A stretch of 44,098 nt of DNA from Streptomyces sp. 8K308 (GTDB lineage: Bacteria; Actinomycetota; Actinomycetes; Streptomycetales; Streptomycetaceae), in assembly GCF_004348315.1 (NCBI RefSeq), contig NZ_SMKC01000018.1:1-44098 (forward strand), written 5' to 3'. The translations under genes and the position numbers were made by a program. Positions 26,621 to 34,427 of the stretch are shown in pieces. Under the pieces are notes generated by a model that had not been told where the DNA came from, did not search any database, and worked only from the letters and a program-made list of their open reading frames with translations. Within the stretch, counting starts at the first letter, position 1, and each line of letters opens with the position of its first letter.

Positions 26621-27448
26621 TCAGTTGTTCTGCCACCGGGCAGCGTAACCGTCGTAGGTGCCGTCGTTGAGGGCGAGGTGCAGCCACTGGTCGACGTAGG
26701 CCCGGAACTCCTCGTCGCCGCGCGGCAGCAGGTAGGCCTTCTCGGCGAAGGTGAAGGGGTCGTCGGGGTTGATGGCGCACAGCTCGGGGTGGAGGGTCTC
26801 CTGGTAGCGGGTCTCGCTGCCGTCGGTGATCATGACATCGGCGCGGCCGGCGACGATCTCCTCGAAGATGGTCGTGTTCTCGGGGTGCCTGATGACCGTG
26901 GCCCGCTCGATGTTCTCGTTCACGAACCGCTCGTTGGTGCCGCCGGGGTTGACGATGACGCGGACGCCCGGCTGGTCGATGTCCTCCAGGGTCTGGAATC
27001 GGTCGGTGTCCTCGCAGCGGGCGATGGGGGCCTTGCCGTCGACGAGGTACGGCACGCTGAAGTACGCCTCCTGGGCGCGGTCGAGGGTGACGGAGACGCC
27101 GCCCATGGCGATGTCGCAGGCGCCCGAGGTGAGGTCGTCGAGCAGTTCGGCCCAGGTGGTGGGCGTGAACTCGACCTCGGCGCCGAGGCTTTCCGCGAGG
27201 TCGCCGGCCATGTCGACGTCGATGCCGCTGTATTCGCCGGTGGCGCGGTCGAGATGGGTGAACGGGCGGTAGTCGCCGGTGGTGCAGACGCGCAGTTCGC
27301 CGCGTGCCCGCACCTCGTCGAGCAGGGTGCGGTCGGCCGGCGGCCTGCCGGGCCGCTCGCCGGCGGTGGCGACGACGGCGCCGCCGGCGGCGGTGGCGAG
27401 GGTGAGGGCGAGCGCGGAGAGAGCGGTGCGGCGGTGGAGCGGGCGCAT
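26621..27448 (-). CDS. Periplasmic-binding-type protein similar to cyclohexadienyl dehydratase (PheC)
   Basis: 275 residues with an N-terminal export signal (about 1-30, LSALALTLATAAGGAVVATA) and an SBP_bac_3 fold. ELRVCTTGDYRPFTHLDRAT, YSGIDVDMAGDLAESLGAEV and GACDIAMGGVSVTLDRAQEA follow the wording of PheC, the exported arogenate/prephenate dehydratase, more closely than that of amino-acid ABC receptors, and no ABC transporter genes are near. It may therefore be an enzyme or a ligand sensor, not a transport receptor. Upstream partner of the PH-domain gene. Confidence 0.82.
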   Translation of the reverse strand: MRPLHRRTALSALALTLATAAGGAVVATAGERPGRPPADRTLLDEVRARGELRVCTTGDYRPFTHLDRATGEYSGIDVDMAGDLAESLGAEVEFTPTTWAELLDDLTSGACDIAMGGVSVTLDRAQEAYFSVPYLVDGKAPIARCEDTDRFQTLEDIDQPGVRVIVNPGGTNERFVNENIERATVIRHPENTTIFEEIVAGRADVMITDGSETRYQETLHPELCAINPDDPFTFAEKAYLLPRGDEEFRAYVDQWLHLALNDGTYDGYAARWQNN

Positions 27449-27512
27449 GGGGTCCCTTCCCGGTGGGGGACGGCTGGATCGCCGCCAAGTATGACCAGGG
27501 GAAGGGCCGTTA

Positions 27513-27923
27513 TCACCTGGGCTGAACGAACTCGGGCTGGTCGAGGACGCGCAGCCAACTGCCGTCGGGCTGGCGGCGCACCACCTGGGCCCTGGCGCCC
27601 GCGCCGTCCCTGGGCGGGGTGGCGGTCAGGGCGAGGTCGCCGTTGATGAGCGTCGGCAGTGGCGGCTCGGGCTCGAAGTGTGGGCGGTTCGCGAGCACCT
27701 TCTCCCAGAGCGCGCGGATGGCCTCCCGGCCGACGGTCCGCTCCCCCGGCGGGTAGGCGAGCACCGCGTCCTCCTCGTAGAGCGCGGCGACGCCGGCCGC
27801 GTCGCCGGCGTTGGAGCGCTCGACGAACAGCCGGGTGATGTCCTCGGGGCGCATGGCCTTCTCGTAGGCGTCCTTCTCGTGGGCGTCCTTCTCGTGGGCG
27901 TCGTGGTTCGTGTTCTCGGTCAT
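27513..27923 (-). CDS. NTF2-like (SnoaL/YybH-type) small protein
   Basis: 136 residues: ITRLFVERSNAGDAAGVAAL, YEEDAVLAYPPGERTVGREA and a closing beta sheet (DGSWLRVLDQPEF) describe a cone-shaped NTF2 fold, used for binding or converting small molecules. The N-terminus contains AHEKD repeats coded by three 15-bp units; an internal ATG (27854, MRPEDI) would omit them. Divergent from the LysR gene by 70 bases, the classic arrangement for a LysR target. Confidence 0.8.
   Translation of the reverse strand: MTENTNHDAHEKDAHEKDAYEKAMRPEDITRLFVERSNAGDAAGVAALYEEDAVLAYPPGERTVGREAIRALWEKVLANRPHFEPEPPLPTLINGDLALTATPPRDGAGARAQVVRRQPDGSWLRVLDQPEFVQPR
27859..27903. repeat. Three tandem 15-bp units in the NTF2-like gene
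   Basis: TTCTCGTGGGCGTCC repeated at 27859, 27874 and 27889 with single-base differences. Codes for AHEKD-type repeats near the N-terminus; length may vary between strains. Confidence 0.85.
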
Positions 27924-27979
27924 GCCCCAAGACTGGCCCGTGGAGATTGAGAAGTCCAACAGCTGGTTCTGCTGGTAGC

Positions 27980-27985
27980 TAGAAT
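27980..27985 (+). promoter_or_regulatory. Possible -10 box of the LysR gene
   Basis: TAGAAT ends 8 bases before ATG 27994, with no Shine-Dalgarno between, which fits a leaderless transcript. No -35 seen. Confidence 0.35.
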
Positions 27986-27993
27986 TCCCAGTC

Positions 27994-28884
27994 ATGGAAC
28001 TGAGGCAGCTCGAGTACTTCGTGGCGGTCGCCGAGGAGCGGAACTTCACCCGGGCGGCCGAGCGGGTGAACATCAGCCAGTCCGGGGTCAGCGCCCAGAT
28101 ACGGCAGCTGGAGCGGGAGCTCGGCGCCGATCTCTTCGACCGCTCGGCGCGGGCCGTGACGCTCACCGTGGCGGGGAAGGCCGCGCTCGAGCCGGCCAGG
28201 GCGGCGCTCGCGGCGGCGGCCGCCGTCGGCCAGGCGGTGGGCGAGGTGACCGGCCTGATCCGGGGCCGGCTCACCCTCGGCATGGTCGTCGGCTGCACCC
28301 TCACCCCGCTGTTCGAGGCGCTCGCCGGCTTCCACGGGTCCCATCCCGGGGTGACGGTCTCCCTCCTCGAGGACGGCTCCGACCGACTGGTGGACGGCGT
28401 GCGCTCCGGCACTCTCGACCTGGCCCTGATCGGCGCGGCGGTGGCCGCGCCGGCCGACCTCGGCTCGTTGACGCTGCTACGCGAGCGGCTGGTGGCCGCC
28501 GTGCCGTCCGACCACCCGCTCGCCGGTCGCCGCCGGCTGACGCTCCGCGCGGTGACCGAGCACGCCGTCGTCTGCATGCCGCCGGGCACCGGCCTGCGCA
28601 CCGCCTTCGACCGCGCCTGCGCGGCGCGCGGGCTGCGGCCGGCCATCGCCCTCCAGGCCAGCGCCGCCGACGCCATCGCCGGCCTGGCGGCCAGAGGCCT
28701 GGGCGTCGCCGTGCTGAGCGAGTCGATGGCCCCCGCCTACGCCGACCGCCTCACCGCGCGCGTCATCGACGACGCCGACACGCCGGCCCTGCTGGCCATG
28801 GTCTGGAAGGAGCCGACGAGCGTGGCCACCCGCGCCTTCCTGACATCCGTGCGCCGTGCCTGGCCGGGGCTGGGACAGGACTGA
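27994..28884 (+). CDS. LysR-family transcriptional regulator
   Basis: 296 residues. The winged HTH is at the N-terminus (MELRQLEYFVAVAEERNFTR, AAERVNISQSGVSAQIRQLE), followed by the linker helix and a LysR-substrate-binding domain of two halves (about 90-290; LTLGMVVGCTLTPLFEAL opens it). Effector unknown. The start is the ATG that gives the canonical N-terminus. It most likely controls itself and the divergent NTF2-like gene from the 70-base gap between them. Confidence 0.95.
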   Translation: MELRQLEYFVAVAEERNFTRAAERVNISQSGVSAQIRQLERELGADLFDRSARAVTLTVAGKAALEPARAALAAAAAVGQAVGEVTGLIRGRLTLGMVVGCTLTPLFEALAGFHGSHPGVTVSLLEDGSDRLVDGVRSGTLDLALIGAAVAAPADLGSLTLLRERLVAAVPSDHPLAGRRRLTLRAVTEHAVVCMPPGTGLRTAFDRACAARGLRPAIALQASAADAIAGLAARGLGVAVLSESMAPAYADRLTARVIDDADTPALLAMVWKEPTSVATRAFLTSVRRAWPGLGQD

Positions 28885-29006
28885 GCGCCGTGCCCGCCCC
28901 GCCCCCTCCCACTGCTCACCGTGCATCGTGGTGCGACGGTCACCGCCTCCATACGCTCGTGTCCACCGGGGCCCCGTCAGCAACCGAAGCGCATCAAGGA
29001 GGGGAC

Positions 29007-29585
29007 ATGACCTTACGCAAGCGTCTCCCGTTGGCCGGCCTGGCCATGGCGGCGAGCGCCGTCCTGGCGGTGACGGTCTCGACCGCCGGCACGGCCACCG
29101 CGGCCACCCCGCTCGCCGACCCGGACGGCACGAACTGCGTGATCGACCTCGATGACCTGGCTCAGGAGGGGGTCTGCTTCGCGACCGAGGACGACGCGAC
29201 CGCCTACGTCGAGGCCCAGGCCGACTACGTCCTGCTCGAGGTCTATGACTGGATCGGGCTCAACGCCGACGGCCCGCACGCCTACTACGTCGGGAACGCG
29301 CCCTGCACCCCCACCACGGACGACATCGACCACACCGTTCCGACGCTCTACGAACTGACCTACAACTTCGCGAACCCCGACAGCGTGTCGATGAACGACT
29401 CGTTCAGTTCGGTGATCACCCACGAACAGTGCGACATCAGGCTCTCCGACTGGGTCAACAACAACCCCGACGGTCCCCGATCGGGCTGGATCGACCACTG
29501 CACCAACCTGACCGGCTCCGGGGCGGGTGACTGCCCGACGGTGCTGAACTGGAACAACCGCGCCAGCTCCTTCATGTTGAGCTGA
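29007..29585 (+). CDS. Small secreted protein, beta/gamma-crystallin or I36-inhibitor-like
   Basis: 192 residues with a Sec signal peptide (about 1-31, cleavage after ATA in TAGTATAATP). Four cysteines in the mature part (NCVIDLDD, GVCFATED, APCTPTT, EQCDIRL and one more pair DHCTNLT, GDCPTV give six). The segment VSMNDSFSSVITHEQCDIRL and the ending NWNNRASSFML resemble the strand pairs of beta/gamma-crystallin and peptidase-inhibitor I36 proteins, common among Streptomyces secreted proteins; the assignment is tentative. ATG 29007 has AAGGAGGGG two bases ahead, so the gene should be well translated. A strong terminator follows. Confidence 0.75.
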   Translation: MTLRKRLPLAGLAMAASAVLAVTVSTAGTATAATPLADPDGTNCVIDLDDLAQEGVCFATEDDATAYVEAQADYVLLEVYDWIGLNADGPHAYYVGNAPCTPTTDDIDHTVPTLYELTYNFANPDSVSMNDSFSSVITHEQCDIRLSDWVNNNPDGPRSGWIDHCTNLTGSGAGDCPTVLNWNNRASSFMLS

Positions 29586-29655
29586 ACCACTCCCGACCGC
29601 ACACACGTGGCCTGACGCCACGCCCCCGTAACCGGGCGGCCGCCCCTGTCGGCCT

Positions 29656-29687
29656 CCGCGCCGCCGGCCCCGTGGCCGGCGGCGCGG
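29656..29687 (+). terminator. Terminator of the small secreted protein gene
   Basis: Perfect 14-base arms CCGCGCCGCCGGCC and GGCCGGCGGCGCGG around CCGT, 70 bases after the stop. Confidence 0.8.
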
Positions 29688-29720
29688 GGTCGCGGTCTGG
29701 ATCGGCGCCCCGTGTTGTGG

Positions 29721-29733
29721 TCCCCTGAGGGGA
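29721..29733. promoter_or_regulatory. Palindrome before the two-HTH regulator
   Basis: TCCCCTGAGGGGA, perfect 5-base arms, 24 bases before ATG 29757. A candidate autoregulatory site; short, so chance is possible in GC-rich DNA. Confidence 0.25.
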
Positions 29734-29756
29734 GGATGGGGACAAGGGGGCGGAGT

Positions 29757-31265
29757 ATGGCCGAGCGTGACGGGGAGACGACGCGGCAGGGGGCCGGCGG
29801 AGAGCGGGAGCTGCTGCGCGAGTTGACGCGCCAGATGTCCAGGGACGCCACGCCGGACGTCGGTCAGGTCGTCGAGTGGTTGGCGCGGCGGACCGGCGCG
29901 AAGGTCGGTCTTCTGACGGGCGACGGGGTCGTGGAGGCCGGCACCGCCGGTTTCCCGCGGCGGATGCCCGACTGGCTGGCGCGGGTGTTCCCGCGGTTGG
30001 CCGGCGGGGACGTGGCCACGGCAGCCGAGCAGTCCGGCGGGCTGCGGGTGCACTGCGAGGCCATCGGGCCGCGGGTACCGCATCCGGTGCTCGTGGTGAT
30101 CAGCTCGTCGCCGCCGAGCGGGGAGTCGCGCGCACTGGTCTCGGCCGCCTGCGGCGTGCTCGCCGCGCTGCACGGGACGCGCGAGGCCGCCGCGATGTCC
30201 AGGAGCAACCGGGATCGGGCGCGGCAGTTACGGTTCGCCGTGTTCAGCGCCCTGATCGAGGGGCAGCCGTTCCTGGCCCGCCGGATGATGGCCGGCGCCG
30301 TCCCCCCGGTGTTGGACGCCGCCGCCGTCCGGGTCTATCTGCTGCAGTGCGGGCCGGCCGACCGGGACCGGATCTCCGAGGCGTACGAGGACGACCAGGG
30401 GTTCCACGGCCCCGACCTGTTGGTGCGCTGCCCCGTCCACAACCACCACCTGATCTGCGTCCTGGCCGAGGGCGCCGACGACGCCGGCGGCCACCGCCGC
30501 GACCTGCTCCGTCTGGTCCGCGAGAACCCCTGGTACGCGCTGGGCATCAGCGGACCGCATCCGCTGGCCGCGACGGCCGAGGCGTACGCCCAGGCCGCCA
30601 ACGCCCTGGCGGTCGCCCGCAACTGCCCCACCCGGCTCGTCGACTACCAGGGCCAGTCACCGCTCGTCCACCTGCTCCCCGAGCGGGAGGCCCTCGCCTG
30701 GGCCCGTGCCTTCCTGCGCCCGTTGGGCTCCGCGCCCAAGCTCACGATCAACGTGACCCGCCTCGCGACCGACGTGCCGCAGGCGGGGGTGGCCCGCCTG
30801 CTCGGCATCAGCCGCAACACGGTCCGGGCCCATGTCCGGCGCGCCGAGGAGGCCATCGGGACGGACCTGAACGAGGTGAGCTCCCGTGCCGCGCTCGCGC
30901 TGGCGCTGGCCATCACCGCCCCGGGGTTCGGCACGGGCGGCGACGTGGACGTGCCCCCTCCCACCCTGGAGGACCTGTTCCGCACCCAGCCCGCCGTCGC
31001 GTGGGCCGAGGCGTTCCTCGGCCCCCTGCGGGACGCCGACCACCGCGACCTCGACGCCACCCTGCGGGCCTGGATCGGCGCCAACACCGACGCCCAGCGG
31101 GCCGCCACGCGCCTCGGCATCAGCCGGAACACGGTGCGAGCCCGGGTTCGCACGGCGGAGCGGCTGCTGCACCGTGCCCTGCTGAACAACGCCGGAACCG
31201 GCATCCACGACCTCGTCCACGCCCTCCGCATCTCCCAGGAAAGCCCGGTGCTCGCGGTGGCCTGA
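29757..31265 (+). CDS. PucR/CdaR-like transcriptional regulator with two HTH copies
   Basis: 502 residues from ATG 29757, supported by AAGGGGG six bases upstream; the frame is open from 29712. The N-terminal half is GAF-like with no clear ligand motif. Two helix-turn-helix units follow: AGVARLLGISRNTVRAHVRR (about 342-361) and QRAATRLGISRNTVRARVRT (about 447-466), each at the end of a repeated block (WARAFLRPLG..., WAEAFLGPLR...). The two blocks are an internal duplication of the PucR-type C-terminal domain. Target genes unknown; no other PucR-type gene is near. Confidence 0.85.
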   Translation: MAERDGETTRQGAGGERELLRELTRQMSRDATPDVGQVVEWLARRTGAKVGLLTGDGVVEAGTAGFPRRMPDWLARVFPRLAGGDVATAAEQSGGLRVHCEAIGPRVPHPVLVVISSSPPSGESRALVSAACGVLAALHGTREAAAMSRSNRDRARQLRFAVFSALIEGQPFLARRMMAGAVPPVLDAAAVRVYLLQCGPADRDRISEAYEDDQGFHGPDLLVRCPVHNHHLICVLAEGADDAGGHRRDLLRLVRENPWYALGISGPHPLAATAEAYAQAANALAVARNCPTRLVDYQGQSPLVHLLPEREALAWARAFLRPLGSAPKLTINVTRLATDVPQAGVARLLGISRNTVRAHVRRAEEAIGTDLNEVSSRAALALALAITAPGFGTGGDVDVPPPTLEDLFRTQPAVAWAEAFLGPLRDADHRDLDATLRAWIGANTDAQRAATRLGISRNTVRARVRTAERLLHRALLNNAGTGIHDLVHALRISQESPVLAVA

Positions 31266-31283
31266 CCTGGCGCGCCGGTCAGG
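31261..31283. terminator. Bidirectional hairpin holding both stop codons
   Basis: CCTGACC (31261-31267) and GGTCAGG (31277-31283) with a 9-base loop. The TGA of the regulator gene and the TGA of the convergent MFS gene each lie in one arm. Short, but well placed for a shared terminator. Confidence 0.5.
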
Positions 31284-32435
31284 TCGCCGGCTCGGCTGCC
31301 GGGACCGGCCTCGGGCGCAGGGCGAGCGGGAGGAGGGCGGTCACGACGGCCAGGGCGGCGTAGCCCCAGGTCAGGGTCGCCGTGGCGGCGATGGCCGCGA
31401 CGAGCAGTGGGCCGCCGGCGTCGCCGAGTTCGCGGCCGAGTTCGGCGGTGCCCATCGTCTGGCCGAGGCGTTCCCTCGGCGTGGCGGCGGCCAGGGCGGC
31501 GAAGCCGAGCGGGGTGATCAGGCCGGTGCCGGTGCCGATCGCGGCGGCGCCGGTGAGGACGCCGAGCGGGCCGGGCAGCATGGCGCAGCCGAGGCCGGCG
31601 GCGGTCACCAGGAGCCCGGCCACCAGGCCGCCGCCCGTCGTCAGCCGGCCGTCGTCGAGCCGGCGGCCGGCCCAGGGTTGGGCGAACGCCGCGCAGGCGG
31701 CGAGGACCGAGACGGCGGCGCCGGTGGCCAGCGGGGAGAGGCCGGCGGCCGCGCCGGAGAGCGGCAGGAAGCCGACGCCGGCGGAGAGCGCCGCCGTTGC
31801 GGCGGCGAGCGCGGCCACCGGCCGCAGGAAAGCGCCGTCGGTGAGCCGCCGCACCAGGCCGAGCAGGGTCTGGCGCGCCTTGGGGAGCGGCGGCACGGCC
31901 GGCACGGCGAGCGCGGCCCATATCGCGACCGAGGCGGCCAGCGCCGCGAGGACGGCGAAGAGCAGGGTGAGGTCGCCGAGCCAGATCAGCACGCCGCCGA
32001 TCAGCGGCCCCGCCGTGTAGCCGATGGACTTGTGGAAGCCGTAGGAGCCGAACGCGCGCCCGTGCCTGACCTGCGGGTTGAGGCGGGCGACCAGCGCCGA
32101 AGCCGCCGGCGAGAAGGCCGAGGCCGCCGCGCCCTGCCGAGCCTGGCGGCCCACAGCCAGCCGGGGTCACGGACCACGACGAACAGCGCGGAGGCGGCGG
32201 CGAACCCCAGCAGGCCGCCGATCAGCACGGGCCGGGCGCCGACCCGGTCGGCCAGCGTGCCGAACACCGGCTTGAGCACGACCTCGGCGCCGTCGTACAG
32301 CGCGAGCAGCAGGCCGAGGTAGAGCAGCGAGGTCGCGAGGTCCTCCTCGCCCTGGCCGAGGTTGGCTGCGATGCCGTGCGCGCCGAAGGCGGTGGTGAAG
32401 CCGGCCGCGTACAGCGGCCACATGGCGGACCTCAT
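31279..32435 (-). pseudogene. MFS transporter broken by a 1-base deletion
   Basis: An MFS-type efflux protein whose frame is split. ATG 32435 opens MRSAMWPLYAAGFTTAFGAH with the first four helices and the VLKPVFGTLADRVGARPVLI loop (the MFS signature), then changes to Arg-rich nonsense after WLWAARLG and stops at 32001. The remaining eight helices continue in the next frame (QGAAASAFSPAASALVARLN onward, to 31279). Adding one base at about 32136 restores LGQGAAASAFSPAASALV and a 385-residue protein. ATG 32435 overlaps the stop of chrB (ATGA), so the two were made together. Either a real loss of function or a sequencing error in a G/C run. Confidence 0.85.
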
Positions 32436-33001
32436 GACGCGTCCCCCGGCGCGTCGAAGGCGTGCAGGTGGGCGAAGACCCGCTCGCCGTACTCCTCGAA
32501 GTGGCGCGCGCACGCCGCGAGCCGCTCCTCGGCCTCGGCGGCGCCGGGCGAGCCGAAGACGTCCTTGAGGCGGAGCTCGCGGTGCCAGCGGCGCAGCCGC
32601 TCCAGGCTCTGTTCCTCCTCCTCGAGCTCGGCCAGGGTGAACTTGGCCTGCCGGGTCTCCTTGTCGAGCTCCGCGAGGTACTTGCCGCAGTCGGCGACGA
32701 ACTCCGCCCAGTCCTCGGCCCGCGCGGCGGTGAACATGTCCCGCAGCCGCTCGGCGTCCGCCGGGCCTCGTCCGCCGGCGCGCAGCGCCACGGCCTCGCC
32801 GCCGGCGCGCTCCGTCATGGCCACGGCCCGCTCGATGCCGTCCGCGAACACCGCCACCTCGGGCGCGGCCCACACCCCCTGCCCGAGCGACAGGGCGCCG
32901 ACCCGGCGCAGTTCCCGCCACACCGCGACGCGGTGTCGCGAGGGCTGCGCCGGCAACCGCACGATGAGCACGACCCACTGGACCTGCGCCACGTCTTCCA
33001 C
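32432..33001 (-). CDS. chrB: ChrB-type chromate resistance protein (N-terminal domain form)
   Basis: 189 residues. WVVLIVRLPAQPSRHRVAVW and GALSLGQGVWAAPEVAVFAD are the hallmark of the ChrB N-terminal domain; a coiled-coil segment (about 115-150, TRQAKFTLAELEEEEQSLER) follows. The longer two-domain ChrB acts as a chromate-responsive regulator or reductase; this short form lacks the C-terminal part. Start is GTG 33001, 6 bases after a TACATT hexamer. Coupled by a 4-base overlap to the MFS gene, which suggests an efflux pair; chromate as substrate is not shown, and no ChrA transporter is present. Confidence 0.82.
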   Translation of the reverse strand: MEDVAQVQWVVLIVRLPAQPSRHRVAVWRELRRVGALSLGQGVWAAPEVAVFADGIERAVAMTERAGGEAVALRAGGRGPADAERLRDMFTAARAEDWAEFVADCGKYLAELDKETRQAKFTLAELEEEEQSLERLRRWHRELRLKDVFGSPGAAEAEERLAACARHFEEYGERVFAHLHAFDAPGDAS

Positions 33002-33007
33002 CTGTCC

Positions 33008-33026
33008 AATGTAACGCTTGCTACAT
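33008..33026 (-). promoter_or_regulatory. Promoter -10 with overlapping operator-like palindrome before chrB
   Basis: TACATT (minus strand, 33008-33013) ends 6 bases from the GTG start, fitting a leaderless transcript. It overlaps an 18-base imperfect palindrome, ATGTAGCAAGCGTTACAT (33009-33026), with ATGTA/TACAT ends. Binding there would block transcription; ChrB itself is a candidate binder (inference). Confidence 0.45.
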
Positions 33027-33044
33027 CGTGATCAGAAGCGGGTG

Positions 33045-34427
33045 TCACGGCGAGGTCGGTAGGCCCGCCAGTTCGAGCACCAGGTCGCGTACCTCGGCGG
33101 CGGCGACCCGGTCGCGGCGCCCGGTCGGGGCGTCGCAGAGCAGCACAGGTCCTTCGGCCGGTTCCGCGGGGAGGCGGCCGTGGGTGCCGCCGACCCAACG
33201 TCCGTCGAGCGGAACGACGTTCGTGGTGTACCGCAGGCCCAGCTTCTTGCGGGCGAGGCCGACACCCGCGCGCAGCCTGGCCCGGGGGTCGGCGGGGTCG
33301 AAGAAGAGCTCGGCCGGGTCGTAGCCGGGCTTGCGGTGGATCTCCACGCCGCGCGCGAAGTCGGGGGCGCGCTCGTCGTCCAGCCAGTAGTAGTAGCTGA
33401 ACCACGACTCGGGCTCGGCGACCAGCACCAGCTCGCCGGACCGCTCGTGGTCGAGCCCGTACCCGGCCTGCCCGTCCCGGTCGAGCACCTGGTCGACGCC
33501 CGGCAGGTCGGCGCAGAGCTTGGCGACGGCCGGCACGTCGGCCGGGTCGGCGACGTAGACGTGCGCCACCTGGTGGTCGGCCACCGCGAAGGCCCGGGAG
33601 GCCCACGGGTCCAGGTACTCCATGCCCTCCTGCGTGTAGACCTCGAGCAGCCCGGACCGGCGCAGCGCCCGGTTGACGTGCACGGGCCGGCTGGCCGGGG
33701 TGATGCCGTACTCGCTGACGACCAGCACCCGGGTGTCGGTCTCCCGCGCGTCACGCAGCAGCGGCGCGAGCACCCGGTCCACGTCGGCGGCGGCGCTGGC
33801 GGCCTGCGGGCTGTCGGGGCCGTACCGCTGGAGGTCGTAGTCGAGGTGTGGGACGTAGCACAGGGTGAGGTCGGCGCGCGGCATCAACCGGCGGGTGGCG
33901 GCGACGATCCACTCGCTCGAGCGCAGCGAGGCCGTCGGCCCCCAGTAGTGGAACAGCGGGAACGGGCCGAGCTCCTCGGTCAGTTCGTCGTGCAGCTCGG
34001 TCGGCCGCGTGTAGCAGTCGGGCGACTTGCGGCCGTCCGCGTGGTAGACCGGGCGCGGGGTGACGGTCCAGTCGGTGGTGGCGCCCATCGCGTACCACCA
34101 GCAGACGTTGGCCACCTTGTAGCCGGGCTTGGCGCGGCGCGCGGTCTCCCACACCTTCTCGCCCGCCACCAGCCGGTTGTGCTGCCGCCACAGGTGGACC
34201 TCGCCGAGGTCGCGGAAGTACCAGCCGTTGCCGACGATGCCGTGCCCGGACGGCGGCAGCCCGGTGAGCATGGTGGACTGCACGGAGCAGGTGACGGCGG
34301 GCAGCACGGTCTCGAGCTCGGCCTGCCAGCCGCGTTCGGCCACGGCCCGCAGGTTGGGGGTGTGGTCGAGCAGCCGTGGGGTGAGGCCCACGACGTCGAG
34401 CAGCAGGACGCGTTGCGCGGTGGTCAT
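33045..34427 (-). CDS. eboF: EboF-like alkaline-phosphatase-fold phosphodiesterase
   Basis: Predicted metal-dependent phosphodiesterase or nucleotide pyrophosphatase of the alkaline-phosphatase superfamily, 460 residues. RVLLLDVVGLTPRLLDHTPN starts it with the metal-binding Asp; PAVTCSVQSTMLTGLPPSGH carries the probable Thr nucleophile and the family's GHGIVGN block; LCYVPHLDYDLQRYGPDS and VSEYGITPASRPVHVNRALR supply further metal ligands. No signal peptide. ATG 34427 overlaps the EboE stop (ATGA). Last gene of the operon. In ebo clusters a protein of this type ends the set; its substrate is not known. Confidence 0.88.
   Translation of the reverse strand: MTTAQRVLLLDVVGLTPRLLDHTPNLRAVAERGWQAELETVLPAVTCSVQSTMLTGLPPSGHGIVGNGWYFRDLGEVHLWRQHNRLVAGEKVWETARRAKPGYKVANVCWWYAMGATTDWTVTPRPVYHADGRKSPDCYTRPTELHDELTEELGPFPLFHYWGPTASLRSSEWIVAATRRLMPRADLTLCYVPHLDYDLQRYGPDSPQAASAAADVDRVLAPLLRDARETDTRVLVVSEYGITPASRPVHVNRALRRSGLLEVYTQEGMEYLDPWASRAFAVADHQVAHVYVADPADVPAVAKLCADLPGVDQVLDRDGQAGYGLDHERSGELVLVAEPESWFSYYYWLDDERAPDFARGVEIHRKPGYDPAELFFDPADPRARLRAGVGLARKKLGLRYTTNVVPLDGRWVGGTHGRLPAEPAEGPVLLCDAPTGRRDRVAAAEVRDLVLELAGLPTSP

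Noticed and set aside
26621..27448. Receptor of an amino-acid ABC transporter
   Set aside because: No permease or ATPase gene nearby and the wording is closer to PheC; not excluded.
24812..27646. A genuine 944-residue GH30 protein
   Set aside because: The part after 26243 has no domain character and is antisense to two good genes; a lost stop is simpler.
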